Below, piece after piece: positions 11,715 through 21,184 of a stretch of DNA of 64,000 nucleotides. The stretch covers positions 19,139,001 through 19,203,000 of the forward strand of contig CM032128.1 of assembly GCA_018894105.1 (NCBI GenBank), in the 5' to 3' direction. Origin of the DNA: Jacaranda mimosifolia (Eukaryota > Streptophyta > Magnoliopsida > Lamiales > Bignoniaceae). The notes under the pieces were generated by a model that saw nothing but the letters and a program-made list of their open reading frames with translations, did not search any database and was not told the origin of the DNA. The translations under genes and the position numbers were made by a program. Position 1 is the stretch's first letter, and each line of letters opens with the position of its first letter.

Positions 11715-11880
11715 GATTAATTTAAGTGTTAAATTAATCAACTAATTTAAGAGTTAAATTAGACCAATAATTAAGGAGTTAATTATTTGGTACCACATTG
11801 ACCATCAATTGGACAAGTTGACTTAAAGATTAATTAAATCAAAGGTTAATTAATTAAATTAAAGGATTTAATTTAATTAA
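11715..11880 (+). repeat. Array of inverted repeats in U3 (copy A 5' LTR)
   Basis: Four dyads are exact here: GATTAATTTAA/TTAAATTAATC (11715-11739, loop GTG), CTAATTTAA/TTAAATTAG (11742-11762, loop GAG), AATAATTAA/TTAATTATT (11766-11787, loop GGAG) and TTAATTAAATTAAA with its complement (11850-11880, loop GGA). Stems differ, but the first three share the apex TTAA-G(A/T/GA)G-TTAA. Confidence 0.75.
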
Positions 11881-12050
11881 TGGGAAGAATAATTTTTGGA
11901 GGCAAAAATTTCAATGAAGTGTTCATTTAAATTAGCATCTTAATTAATTTGGAATTAGATTCCAAATTAAATTGAAATGCACATGAAATTCAAGTAAGAC
12001 TTGAATTTGAATTTTGCCAACTTGGCATGCCACTTTGGCGGTCACCTTGA

Positions 12051-12100
12051 GGAAGGTGTGATGCCAACTAGCATCACGCATTCCACCCTCTATATATAGA
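12051..12100 (+). promoter_or_regulatory. LTR core promoter: dyad plus TATA box (copy A 5' LTR)
   Basis: Left arm GGAAGGTGTGATGC (12051-12064) faces GCATCACGCATTCC (12071-12084), matching at 12 of 14 positions. TATATATAG follows at 12091-12099. The same dyad-TATA arrangement recurs in most LTRs of the window, so it is a family feature. Confidence 0.7.
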
Positions 12101-12725
12101 TATAGAGTGCATGCAAAATTCCAAATTCGCGTTGCTGAAAAGTGTGAGAATTAGATTCTTGCATTCCCCCCAAAATTCTCTCTCTCCATGCATTGCATCA
12201 TGTGTTGAAGCTTTGCATTTCTTCTTCTTCCCAACCTGAAAATGGCCTCCTCTACCTCATTTTCTCCTCTCTAACTCTAGATTCTAGTGAGGGGAAATTG
12301 GAAGATTGTTTGGTGTGCAGATCATATCAATAGAGGCAAGGCACTTGACTTGCTCGGTTTTGGAGATCCACCTGCAGCAGCTTCCGGTTGGAGAATTTTT
12401 ATGAAGTGATCTAGTAGGATTTTTGGCTCCAATTTTTCATATTAGCTTCCCATATGTGTGGAGGTGTTCCATATTTGATTTCATGATTTTTGGAGCAGTA
12501 TAGCCAGGGCAAACGTTGCTGTCTTTCTGCTATACCAGCTCCATACAGTTTTTGGATTCGTGAGAGATAGTTGATCTTCTCCTTGTTTTTGAGCTACAAG
12601 AGGTAATTCTTCATCCTAATCCAGATCTATAGCATGACTAGATCCTTGGTAGCTCGAGTAACTTAGTTATTTTCAAGCTTATGAAGTTTTGATTTATGGA
12701 TTCTAACGCTACTCTTGCTTTCAAG

Positions 12726-12738
12726 TGATATCAGAGCC
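12726..12738 (+). promoter_or_regulatory. Primer binding site (tRNA-iMet), copy A
   Basis: TGATATCAGAGCC lies 2 bases after the LTR end and differs from the plant initiator tRNA-Met complement by one G-to-A change. Confidence 0.9.
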
Positions 12739-13865
12739 TTTTTCAGATATGTTTTGGATTATTGTTTGATTGATTCATGTGATGAATTGATCAATATCAC
12801 CAAATAATTGATCCAAGTGATGGATTGGAGTGTTTGGTTGATGGTGCTTGTGGTTGTATTGCTTGATGAATTGAAAAGCATGGTTTTATGTGATTTAATT
12901 GTTAATTCATGTTTTAGTATGTTTCAATTTATAGTGAAAAATGTTGAATGTTGATTTAGCATTTATTGATGTTATATGTTGATATAGCATGTTGATCATT
13001 GATCAAAAGAGTTTTGGTCATTTTGAATCCAATGTGATTGGAGATTTTTGAAGAATACGATTCTTACTTGAACTTGATTTTTGAAGCACTTAAATTTCCA
13101 GTTTTAAAATGTGTTTAGATCTGGAAATTGGTCCATAATGTGTGATTTAATTTTTAGAATGAGTTCTATCATTTTTGGTGCACAAAAGTTGAGCCAAAAA
13201 TGGCCTAACCTGCCTTTGACCCAAAACAGGGGCTGCTGCCGGCTTTGGTGCACATTGGCAGGGCTGTGACCGGAACTTACTGCCCATCCATGTGCTTGCC
13301 TCGGCCAGCAATGCCCATGGGTTGGGCGAGTTTTTGTGCAATTTTTGGGCTCCTTCAGTGACTAGAAATGATGTTAAATTATGTGTTATGGATGCACAAG
13401 TGTTGTGCAAGTTCTCAATATAATGTTTGACATTTTTCACGCTCCTTAAATCCTGTTGAAGTTTATCTCCAAATGTTGCATAAGTGTTATGCATGACCAA
13501 TTATTTGTTAATTTGATTAGCATTTAGTTGTTGGAATTAATTGTTAATTCTAGATTTGTTTATTGTTCATTTAGTTGTTGAATGGATGATGAATGAATGG
13601 GGATGATCATGAGCCTTTAATATTGATTTTATTTATTTCAAGTTGTTGAAATGAGTTGTATTAAATTGGGGCTTGCATGCCTCTTTATTTCTATCTTGTA
13701 AATGTTATGAGAGTAGAATCACTAGGAGTGAGGATTTCTTTCTTATGTAAAATGTTACATGGAGCAAAGGAGACCACTGGAGGCATGGAGACTTCTTGAA
13801 GGTCCATGAATGTATGGGATACACTCTGTAATAGCTAGATTTAATCAACCCACCTAAAGTCAACT

Positions 13866-13899
13866 AGGTGGTGCACCTGTGGCTTTAAGTGCACCACTT
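13866..13899 (+). ncRNA. Leader hairpin with GTGCAC core, copy A
   Basis: AGGTGGTGCAC (13866-13876) pairs with GTGCACCACTT (13889-13899). Ten pairs are Watson-Crick and the second from the outside is G-U on the sense strand. Confidence 0.7.
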
Positions 13900-14180
13900 G
13901 GTTAGGCTTATGGTCATCCCACCCTAGGAGCATGCTAGGTGCATTTACTTATTTACTTTCCATATCCTATTGATGTATGAGATGCATGATTAGGATATAG
14001 GAAACCTAAATAAGAAGATAACATGATGAGATCTTTCCAAGCAAAAACCCCCAACTTAGAATGTCTAAGTGCTTTTCAAATATTAAGTCAAAATGGATAC
14101 AAATTAAAAGAGTTTTAATTAACCCAAGCCTTCTACCAATAGTATATGGCATGATGATGCTACCACCTTTGTGTGATATA

Positions 14181-14482
14181 CATCCGGTCATAGGGGTCAT
14201 ACTTAGGTGGAAAGCTGTGACTATATATTTTGCATATGATGCACCTTTGATTTGGGAATGCTCACACATTATATACTCAGTCACGAGGGATGTTGTGGTG
14301 CCTGTCTCGAATAAAAAACTGATTGGTAGGTGACTTTACACCGAGTAATGTAGAGGTTGTCCATCAGGGGATCTACATGAAATGGTGAGGCAAAATATAT
14401 CAAGAATTGCATGAGATGCAATTAGCAAAAGTTGCTTACCTTTGGATTGCTTGTGGATATACATCCGGTCACGAGGGTTCAC
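14181..14482 (+). promoter_or_regulatory. Iterated leader motif, copy A (four sites)
   Basis: Sites lie at 14181-14200, 14272-14292, 14356-14377 and 14461-14482. Sites 1 and 4 share CATCCGGTCA(T/C)(A/G)(G/A)GGG. Site 2 reads ACTCAGTCACGAGGG and site 3 is a weaker match (TCCATCAGGGG). Flanks differ from site to site but are kept at each site between copies. Confidence 0.55.
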
Positions 14483-14855
14483 TTGCAAGTCTTTAGGATC
14501 TTGATTCTCTCTAGGAAATATGATTTCTTGAATTCTTCTTGGGGGTGAAGGATTTGATAAAATAGTGGGAGGAAAACATGCTTGAAAGACCATGAACATG
14601 TTTTTAATGTCAAATTCAATTACATGCTTATTCTCCTTTAATCTTTGAGGATTTATGAAATCTCAAGAATGTCTTAAAATTCCACTCAATGTTATTTTAA
14701 AAACCAATAAACCAATTGGGCCAAACTTCCACGATTGACTTAACCTCAAAAATCGTTCTAGATTCCTAGAAGCGGATATATGTCCTATATCAAGGTGCTC
14801 CTAATCCCAAGGGGACTAATGTGGACCAAGAGACACGTGAAAAGTTCAGGAATTG

Positions 14856-17626
14856 TGTAACGACCCTGAAATTTTATATATTTGTTAAATTATTATTTTA
14901 TCAGTTAATTTTAGTTATTCGATTAGAATTTTGAATTATTTAATCGTGAAAAAAAAAATTATATAAGATTCAATTGATATTTTTACAAGATTTTTGAGAT
15001 CGAAAATGCATTTTATTTATTTTGGGAACTAAATTGAGAGATTCTAAATTATTATATAAAAAAAATGACGATAAATCAGCCGGCCATGCTTGCTCCATAC
15101 TTGTGTCAAGTCAAAATTAATGCTATTTTGACTTCCAATTTCCTTTCTTCCTTTTTCTTCATTTTTGCTTCATTTTCTTACCATTTTTCTTCCTTTATTC
15201 GCTAGCTTTCTTCTTCCTTTCAATCGAGCAAGAGCTTCAACACCAAGCATCCATTTCTTCATCACACCTTACCACCACCTCCCTCGCCATTTTCAGGCCA
15301 CAAAACAGCAGCCATGCACGGTGGTTAACGGTGGACGGAGAAGCACCGTGTAGAAGACCCATTTCCTTAGTTAACTTTCGATAATCAACTCCAAGCCCCG
15401 AAACCTGAGACGAAGGGTATGGTTGGGTAGCTAGGGAGGAGGAGAAGCAGAATATATGGTTTAGTGGCGGTTTTCGGCAGTGGACGGCGGTGAACGGAGC
15501 TGAACAGTGGCCGTGGAGCAAGGTGAGTTTGGGGCTATTTTTGGTGTTTTCTGGCCAATAGGAGCAGTATAACTAAAAACTAACCGGAGATTATTGTTCA
15601 GGAGGGTGTAAGGAAGAGAACGGTGTAAAGTGTCCATATTCAGGCGGCGGCGGCGACTGGGCAGTTTTTTTTGCTCGTTCCAACAGTCGTGACGGTATAG
15701 TCCATTTTCGAATCCGGGCATTAGTTAGTGAGTTATGAATTTTGTTAGGTTTTGATAATTATATTTTTATGTATTATATATATTCATGCAAGGTATATGT
15801 ATGAGTTAGGATGATAAGTGATTTAATTATGGACTTTAGGTTGTGTTATTGTATGATTATGTATTATATATATGTATAGGAATTTTTAGATTTTGATGGC
15901 ATATTAATAATTTTGGAGATAATTGTTAGATTAAGCATGGAATATTATGTAGTTGGAGGTTGAATTGAGTTATATAAGATTTTGTAAGATTTAATTAGTG
16001 ACATTTTGTGGGTTTGAGCTAATTATAGATTATTTATGAATAGGAATTTAAGATTTTAAATCTTAAATTGTTAATAGTTGATAAGATTAAGTTAGTTTGA
16101 TTGATTTATATAAATTTGGACTTAAATAAGATTATTTGGTAATTTTGGGAAATATTAAGCTTTGATAACGAATAAGGTTAGTGGAATTGATCGAACTTTA
16201 ATTATGAATTATTTTGTGAAGGTGACGGAGATTTGGCCGGTGACGAGCAGTAGTTGTATATCTGACTGACTGAGTATATTACACCAAGGTGAGGATCTAT
16301 CCCTCTAGGTACTTGTTATACCTATGAGGTTCTGCCAATTTGGCACCCTATTGAGCTATCTATTATTGAAATTAACCCCTGTGTGGGTTTACTGTTTCTG
16401 TACGATACTCAGAACCGTGTTTGGTTTCTGTTTGTTATTTGATTATGTTCTGAATACCCCTGTGAGGGTTATATCTGTTCTGTATATGTTTCTGTCTGTT
16501 CTGGCGCCCAGAATTTTGTCTGTTATCTGTTCTGCTCTGCTTTGTATCTATTGCCTTGTCGGCATTTCTGTTATCTGCTCTGTATTTTGGCCATGCTAGC
16601 ATATCTGTATCTGTTACTGTTATCTATTGCCTGATTGGCATTGTTTCTGTCTGCTTTGATCTGTTCTGTCTGAAACCGACAATGTGCTAAGGACTTTCCC
16701 CTGGGCATCTGCATAAGCGGTTAATTCTGTTATTTGTACTGTGATTATGAGGCCAAGGCCGATCTGAGTGATCTGTTTGGTTATGTGAGGCATGAAAGGG
16801 ACTTTCCCCTTGGTGTCAACGATACGCTAGGGACTTTCCCCTGGGTGTCGGCGGTACGCTAGGGACTGGGACTTCCCCTGGGTATCGATGGTGTGCTAGG
16901 GACTTTCCCCTAGGCATCGACGATGCGCTATACAGCTTGTATGGGTATCTGCCATATACCAAGTTGTTACGCTTAGGTGATATGTTTGTCTGGTATAAAG
17001 TGAATCGGCAATGCATGTCTTAGACTATCCTTTGAGTGCATATGCTTTGGGTTTGATCTGTCTGATTGTTTCTGTTTGTTTGACATCTGATCTTGGAGCA
17101 ATAAGGCAGGAGAGTTTCCTGTTTGCTTATCGGTATTATCTATTTCTATATTTGTTTGATCTGTTCATTTGTATTATGATTTGTCGAGTCGAATCATCCT
17201 CGATAAATCCCTTATGTATTCCCCACTAAGTCTTTGGACTTACCCCCCTATACTTTATGATATCAAACAGGGAAGAGATGGTTCGAGGTTGAGCTGGGAA
17301 GAAATGTATTTGGTTTCCTTTTGAAGATTGTACAGAATATAAGTTATGATAAGTTGTGTTCAGAATGAAACCTTAGAAATGTTGTGATATGTATGATTGT
17401 AATTATAAGGCTTTAATGTGCTATGCAGTAAGATATTGATATTATGAAGTTTAGTAGGTGTTTATTTTGAAAATTTTGGTTTATAACTGATTGATGAGAT
17501 TGAATGTCATTTTAGAATATGTGTGAAATAAACTTATGGGCCTTTTGTTAGGTTGCGACTCTGATATTTAAGATTGAATCTATGTGGTGCCTTGACTAAG
17601 GTGTCATCCTGAGGAGGGGTGCTACA
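14856..17626 (+). mobile_element. Solo LTR, Ty3/gypsy-type (2,771 bp)
   Basis: It starts TGTAACGACCC and ends GGGTGCTACA, and is flanked by exact 5-bp duplications AATTG (14851-14855 and 17627-17631). Removing it rejoins the gag of copy A. The start word is common in plant gypsy LTRs of chromovirus type (from memory). There is no internal region, so it is a solo LTR left by LTR-LTR recombination. Frames inside it, such as 16324-16599, are low-complexity CTGT-rich sequence and not genes. It contains a minisatellite at 16680-16930. Confidence 0.88.
16680..16930 (+). repeat. Minisatellite in the solo LTR, 31-38-bp units
   Basis: The word GGGACTTTCCCCTGGG(C/T)(A/G)TC recurs. ACTTTCCCCT starts at 16693, 16801, 16833 and 16902, with a variant at 16871. 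Adjacent units are separated by GCGGTACGCTA-type sequence. One unit carries a 6-bp internal duplication (GGGACT). Confidence 0.8.
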
Positions 17627-18235
17627 AATTGGGTTTAGAATAGTTCTATCCCATAGTCTCTTAGTGGCATCTACAAACTTTAAAAGTCTCAAAGATACAT
17701 GAATAGTGCCTTGGTTAGAGTTTACAAGAGTCGTAAAGAAAACAAGGTATGAGAAGTTCATGTTGTCAAAAGAGATTTTTCAAGCTAGGATGGATGTGAA
17801 GTCATGTGTCATCGACTATGTTCCAAGGATGATTAGGCTTGGGAAGCTTTTTTCACTTGGATGTAGTGATGAACAATGATCTCCATGAGGATTTGACCCT
17901 CACATCCTCGCTGAGTTTTATTGATCAAAGTGTTGATCTAAAAGGAGACTTCCATGACAAGGGCAAACCTTTGGCACTTGTTTTCTCCTCCAAGTCTATG
18001 GGCCCTAGGGGTGCTAGAAAGGGAGGTAAAAGGAAGAAAAGTTCTTCCTCCAAGGGAAAATAACTATTAAAGGCATCCATAGGAGTCAAGAATATTATAG
18101 AGGATATAGTCGATATTGTTTGTTTCTACTTTGGCTAGATAGGAAATTGGAAGCCATTTTAGCAAGGAATACCTTGCAACCCTTTGGAAGATATGTACTT
18201 TATTGAAGTGTATTTAAGGATGAATTCTTCCTCAT

Positions 18236-21165
18236 AGATATATGATATCGCATGTGGTTCTTGTCTTTGTAAGTTGTTACAAAGCATAAGAAAGAAGAAT
18301 AAAACTTAGTGATGTGGATTTGATCCAATGCCTTAGCTAAGGAGCAAGAGTTGTGACCAAAGTTGAAGGCGTATGATAAGTTGGACTTAGGGAACTTCAT
18401 AATTGTATTAATTGCTATTATGTGCCATATATTTGTTAAGAACCTTATTTCAATCCCCGTATTTAGATAGTGAAGGATTTGATCCTTTTATATCAAATGG
18501 AAGATTGAAGGCATTAACGAATGGGTTCTTTAATTGCTTATGGTACACTTAACAAAGGATTATACATATTGGATTCTCAACCAACACTAATGCACTTTCA
18601 ACACAGTAAGAAAATTACATATCCAAGAAGATGCCATGTTGTGGCATGTAAGACTTGGGCATATTTCTAAAAATAGGATGAACAGGTTCGAAGCTCTCAA
18701 AGCACTAAATATCAGTGGCATTGAGGATCTTTCTACTTGTGAATCTTGTTTAAAGGGAAAAATGACTAGCTCCTTTTGTAGGACAAACAAAGCGCTCCAC
18801 AAGTCTTTTGGATTTGATCCATATGGATGTTTGTGGACCACTAAGAGTTAGTGGGAGAGGAGGCTATTCCTATTTCATCACTTTCATCGATGATCATAGT
18901 CGGTTCGAACATGTGTTTCTTATGAAGAACAAGTCCGAAGCCTTTGAAAAGTTCAAAGTGTATAGGAGTGAAGTGGAAAAGCAATTAGGGCTAAGTATTA
19001 AAGCTCTTCGATCGGATCGAGGAGGAGAATACTTGAGCACCGAATTCTTGGATCACCTAAGGGAGAATGAGATTCTCTTACAATGGACTCCAACCGAGAC
19101 ACCCCAAAATAATGGAGTAGTCGAGCGGAGAAAGTGTACCTTGTTAGACATGGTACGTTCCATGATGAGCTTCTTCGATGTGCCTATATCCTTTAGGGGA
19201 TATGCCTTAAAGACGATGGTGAAGTTACTAAGTGTAGTACCTTCAAAGTTGGTGCCCAAAACACCATATGAGATATGGCATGGCAAAGCACCCTCTTACC
19301 AATATATCTTGGTTTGAGGATCTCCCGCCTACGTGAGACGAACAGTGGGAGATAAGTTGAATAGTAGATCCACCACGTGCAAGTTTGTGGGATACCCAAG
19401 AGAGTCTATGGGTTATTACTTCTATGATCCCTCGGAACAAAAGGTGTTTGTTTTGAGGAATACCACCTTTTTGGAAAAGGAATTTCTATTAGATAGAAAA
19501 GGGCATTATTGTTGAACTTAGTGAAGTTCAAGATGATCATCAAATGGTAGAAACAAATATATATCAAAGAGCCTTGCACACAACCTCTAAGAAGGTCGGA
19601 CTGAATCAAGAAGCAACTCGAAAGGTTTGGATTCCTTCATGAGACAGGCCAATCGAATGATGATCCGAAGACCTATGACGAAGCTATGTTGGACATAGAT
19701 TCGGGACATTGGCTTGAAGCCATGAGATTCGAAATGGACTCCATGTACTCAAACAAAGTACAGACTTTGGTAGATCCACCAAAGGGAATAGTTCCCATTG
19801 GTTGCAAGTGGACCTATAAGCGAAAGCTTGGAGTATATGGAGAAGTGGTGACTTTTAAGGCGCGACTAGTAGCAAAAGGTTACACTCTAAGACCCTGTAT
19901 CGATTTTGAGGAAACTTTTTCACCAGTCGCTATGCCTAAGTCCATTTGGATTCTACTTGCCATAGCCACATATTATGACTATGAGATATGGCAAATGTAT
20001 ATGAAAACCGCTTTGCTCAACAGTGACATTGAAGAAGAAATCTATATGGAGCAACTACAAGGTTTTGCATCCAAGGGAAGTGAGCAAAAGGTTTGCAAAC
20101 TCTAGAGAACCATTTATGAACTCAAACAAGCGCCCTGAAGTTGGAACATACGTTTTGACAAAACGGTCAAATCATTTGGCTTTGTCAAAAATTTGCATGA
20201 ACTATGTGTGTACAAGAAGGCTAGTGGGAGTAGCATACAGTTTATTGTGCTTTATGTTGATGACATCCTTCTCATTGGGAATAAGGTAGGAATGTTATAG
20301 TGTACTAAAACATGGTTATCTATACAATTCTCCATGAAGGATTTGTGAGAAGCATCCTACGTATTGGGAATATGTATTATAGAAATAGATCTAAGAGGAT
20401 GCTGGGGCTATCCCAAACCTCGTACATTGACAAGATAGTAAAGAGTTTTAGTATGGAAGAATCCAAGAAGGAATTTTTACCATAGGACATGGCATTCGTC
20501 TATCCAAGTCTATGGCCCCCAAGACTGACAACGAAAGACAAAGTATGTCCCACTAGATGTGGTACACTCGCTAAGTGTTACGAGTAGGTTCTAATCCAAT
20601 TTCGGTTAGAGTCACTGGATAGTCGTTAAAGCAATCCTTAAGTCCTTGAGAAGGACTAAGGACTTGCTTTTGGTACACAGCAATGGAGAACTGAAACTAG
20701 AGGGGTTTTCGGATTCAAGTTTCCAATCTGATGTACATAACCTCAAATCCACTTTAAGACTTATATTTTGCCTCAATGGCAACGCGGTGAGTTGGAAGAG
20801 TTCCAAACAAGACACCACGGCCATATCAACCACTGAGGTGAAGTAATTTGTGGTTTTGGAAACTGCAAAAGAAGGTGTGTGGATAAACAAAAACTTCATC
20901 CAAGAGTTGGATGTAGTGTCTAGCGTGCATGAGCCCACAATTGTCTTTGGAAGACAATTTCGGACTTGAGCCCAGATCTTATCAGTGATCCAAACATGGT
21001 AAATGCATTATCATTTGATATATGATATCAATTGATAGAGGCAAAAACTAAGTGGACAAGGTTGTTTCAGAAGAGATTTTAGAAGATCTACAGACTAAAA
21101 CCCTAGTGCAAAAGGTCTTTGAAGACATCTTGAGAAGATGGGTCTCAAGGCCATGGGGCATTGGC
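18236..21165 (+). pseudogene. Decayed pol of copy A (protease, integrase, RT, RNase H)
   Basis: Pol encodes the replication and integration enzymes. Order: a protease remnant with DIACGS at about 18243-18260 where D-T/S-G is usual; a GAG-pre-integrase domain (18636-18800: LWHVRLGHI, then CESC); an integrase core (18808-19317) with Asp in HMDVCGP, Asp in RSDRGGEY and Glu in NNGVVERRK, so D,D,E are present; reverse transcriptase (19686-20400) in which the first catalytic Asp is lost (QMYMKTALLN for QMDVKTAFLN) but LYVDDIL is intact; and RNase H (about 20600-20900: GFSDSSF). Breaks include a stop at 19315, a frame change near 19500-19690, a stop at 20103 and further stops to 21100. The integrase frame is the longest open stretch. 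Not functional. Confidence 0.88.
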
Positions 21166-21170
21166 TTTAG

Positions 21171-21184
21171 GGCAAGCGGGAGAT
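21171..21184 (+). promoter_or_regulatory. Polypurine tract, copy A
   Basis: GGCAAGCGGGAGAT directly precedes the 3' LTR. It is the plus-strand primer for reverse transcription and matches the typical copia form AAGTGGGAGAT. Confidence 0.85.

Larger units (their letters stand above)
10557..12723 (+). repeat. 5' LTR of copy A (2,167 bp)
   Basis: It starts TGTTGGAATAGTGCC and ends CTTGCTTTCA, the TG...CA form. U3 spans to the TATA box near 12091 and holds the inverted-repeat array. About 630 bp follow the TATA box, so R plus U5 are at most that long. Confidence 0.9.
12739..14668 (+). other. Untranslated leader of copy A (about 1.9 kb)
   Basis: This long region between primer site and gag aligns with the leaders of all other copies. 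Frames in it (for example near 13147-13500 or 14061-14333) are on either strand and not kept between copies, so I call it non-coding. It carries the GTGCAC hairpin and four iterated-motif sites. Such a long leader is known for BARE/Angela-type copia elements. Confidence 0.75.
14669..18235 (+). pseudogene. Decayed gag of copy A, split by a solo LTR
   Basis: Gag forms the virus-like particle and packages element RNA. The start is placed at ATG 14669 because it aligns with the M-A-K-x-P-L-A-S start in copies C and D, although the next codons have decayed. The frame is cut at 14855 by a solo LTR and resumes at 17632. Recognisable parts are the UBN2-like region with SKEIFQARMDV (about 17770-17800), a basic tail GPRGARKGGKRKKSSSSKGK (18001-18060) and a zinc-knuckle remnant near 18118-18165 reading CFYFG, IGNWKPF with two stops. 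The second knuckle Cys is Phe, as in copy F. Many stops and frameshifts; non-functional. Confidence 0.75.

Noticed and set aside
13147..14599. Several 80-120-residue frames on both strands of the copy A leader
   Set aside because: They are not conserved in the other leaders and have no family features; the leader is non-coding.
15161..15725. Overlapping frames near the GC-richer part of the solo LTR, including CCG-rich stretches
   Set aside because: They lie entirely within the LTR, occur on opposite strands and match no family; likely chance.
16324..16599. A 91-residue Leu/Cys/Val-rich frame that looks membrane-like
   Set aside because: It is a translation of CTGT-rich low-complexity sequence inside the gypsy-type solo LTR.
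19053..19609. Minus-strand frames across the copy A integrase
   Set aside because: They are antisense shadows of the integrase and RT-linker frames; the plus strand carries the D,D,E motifs.
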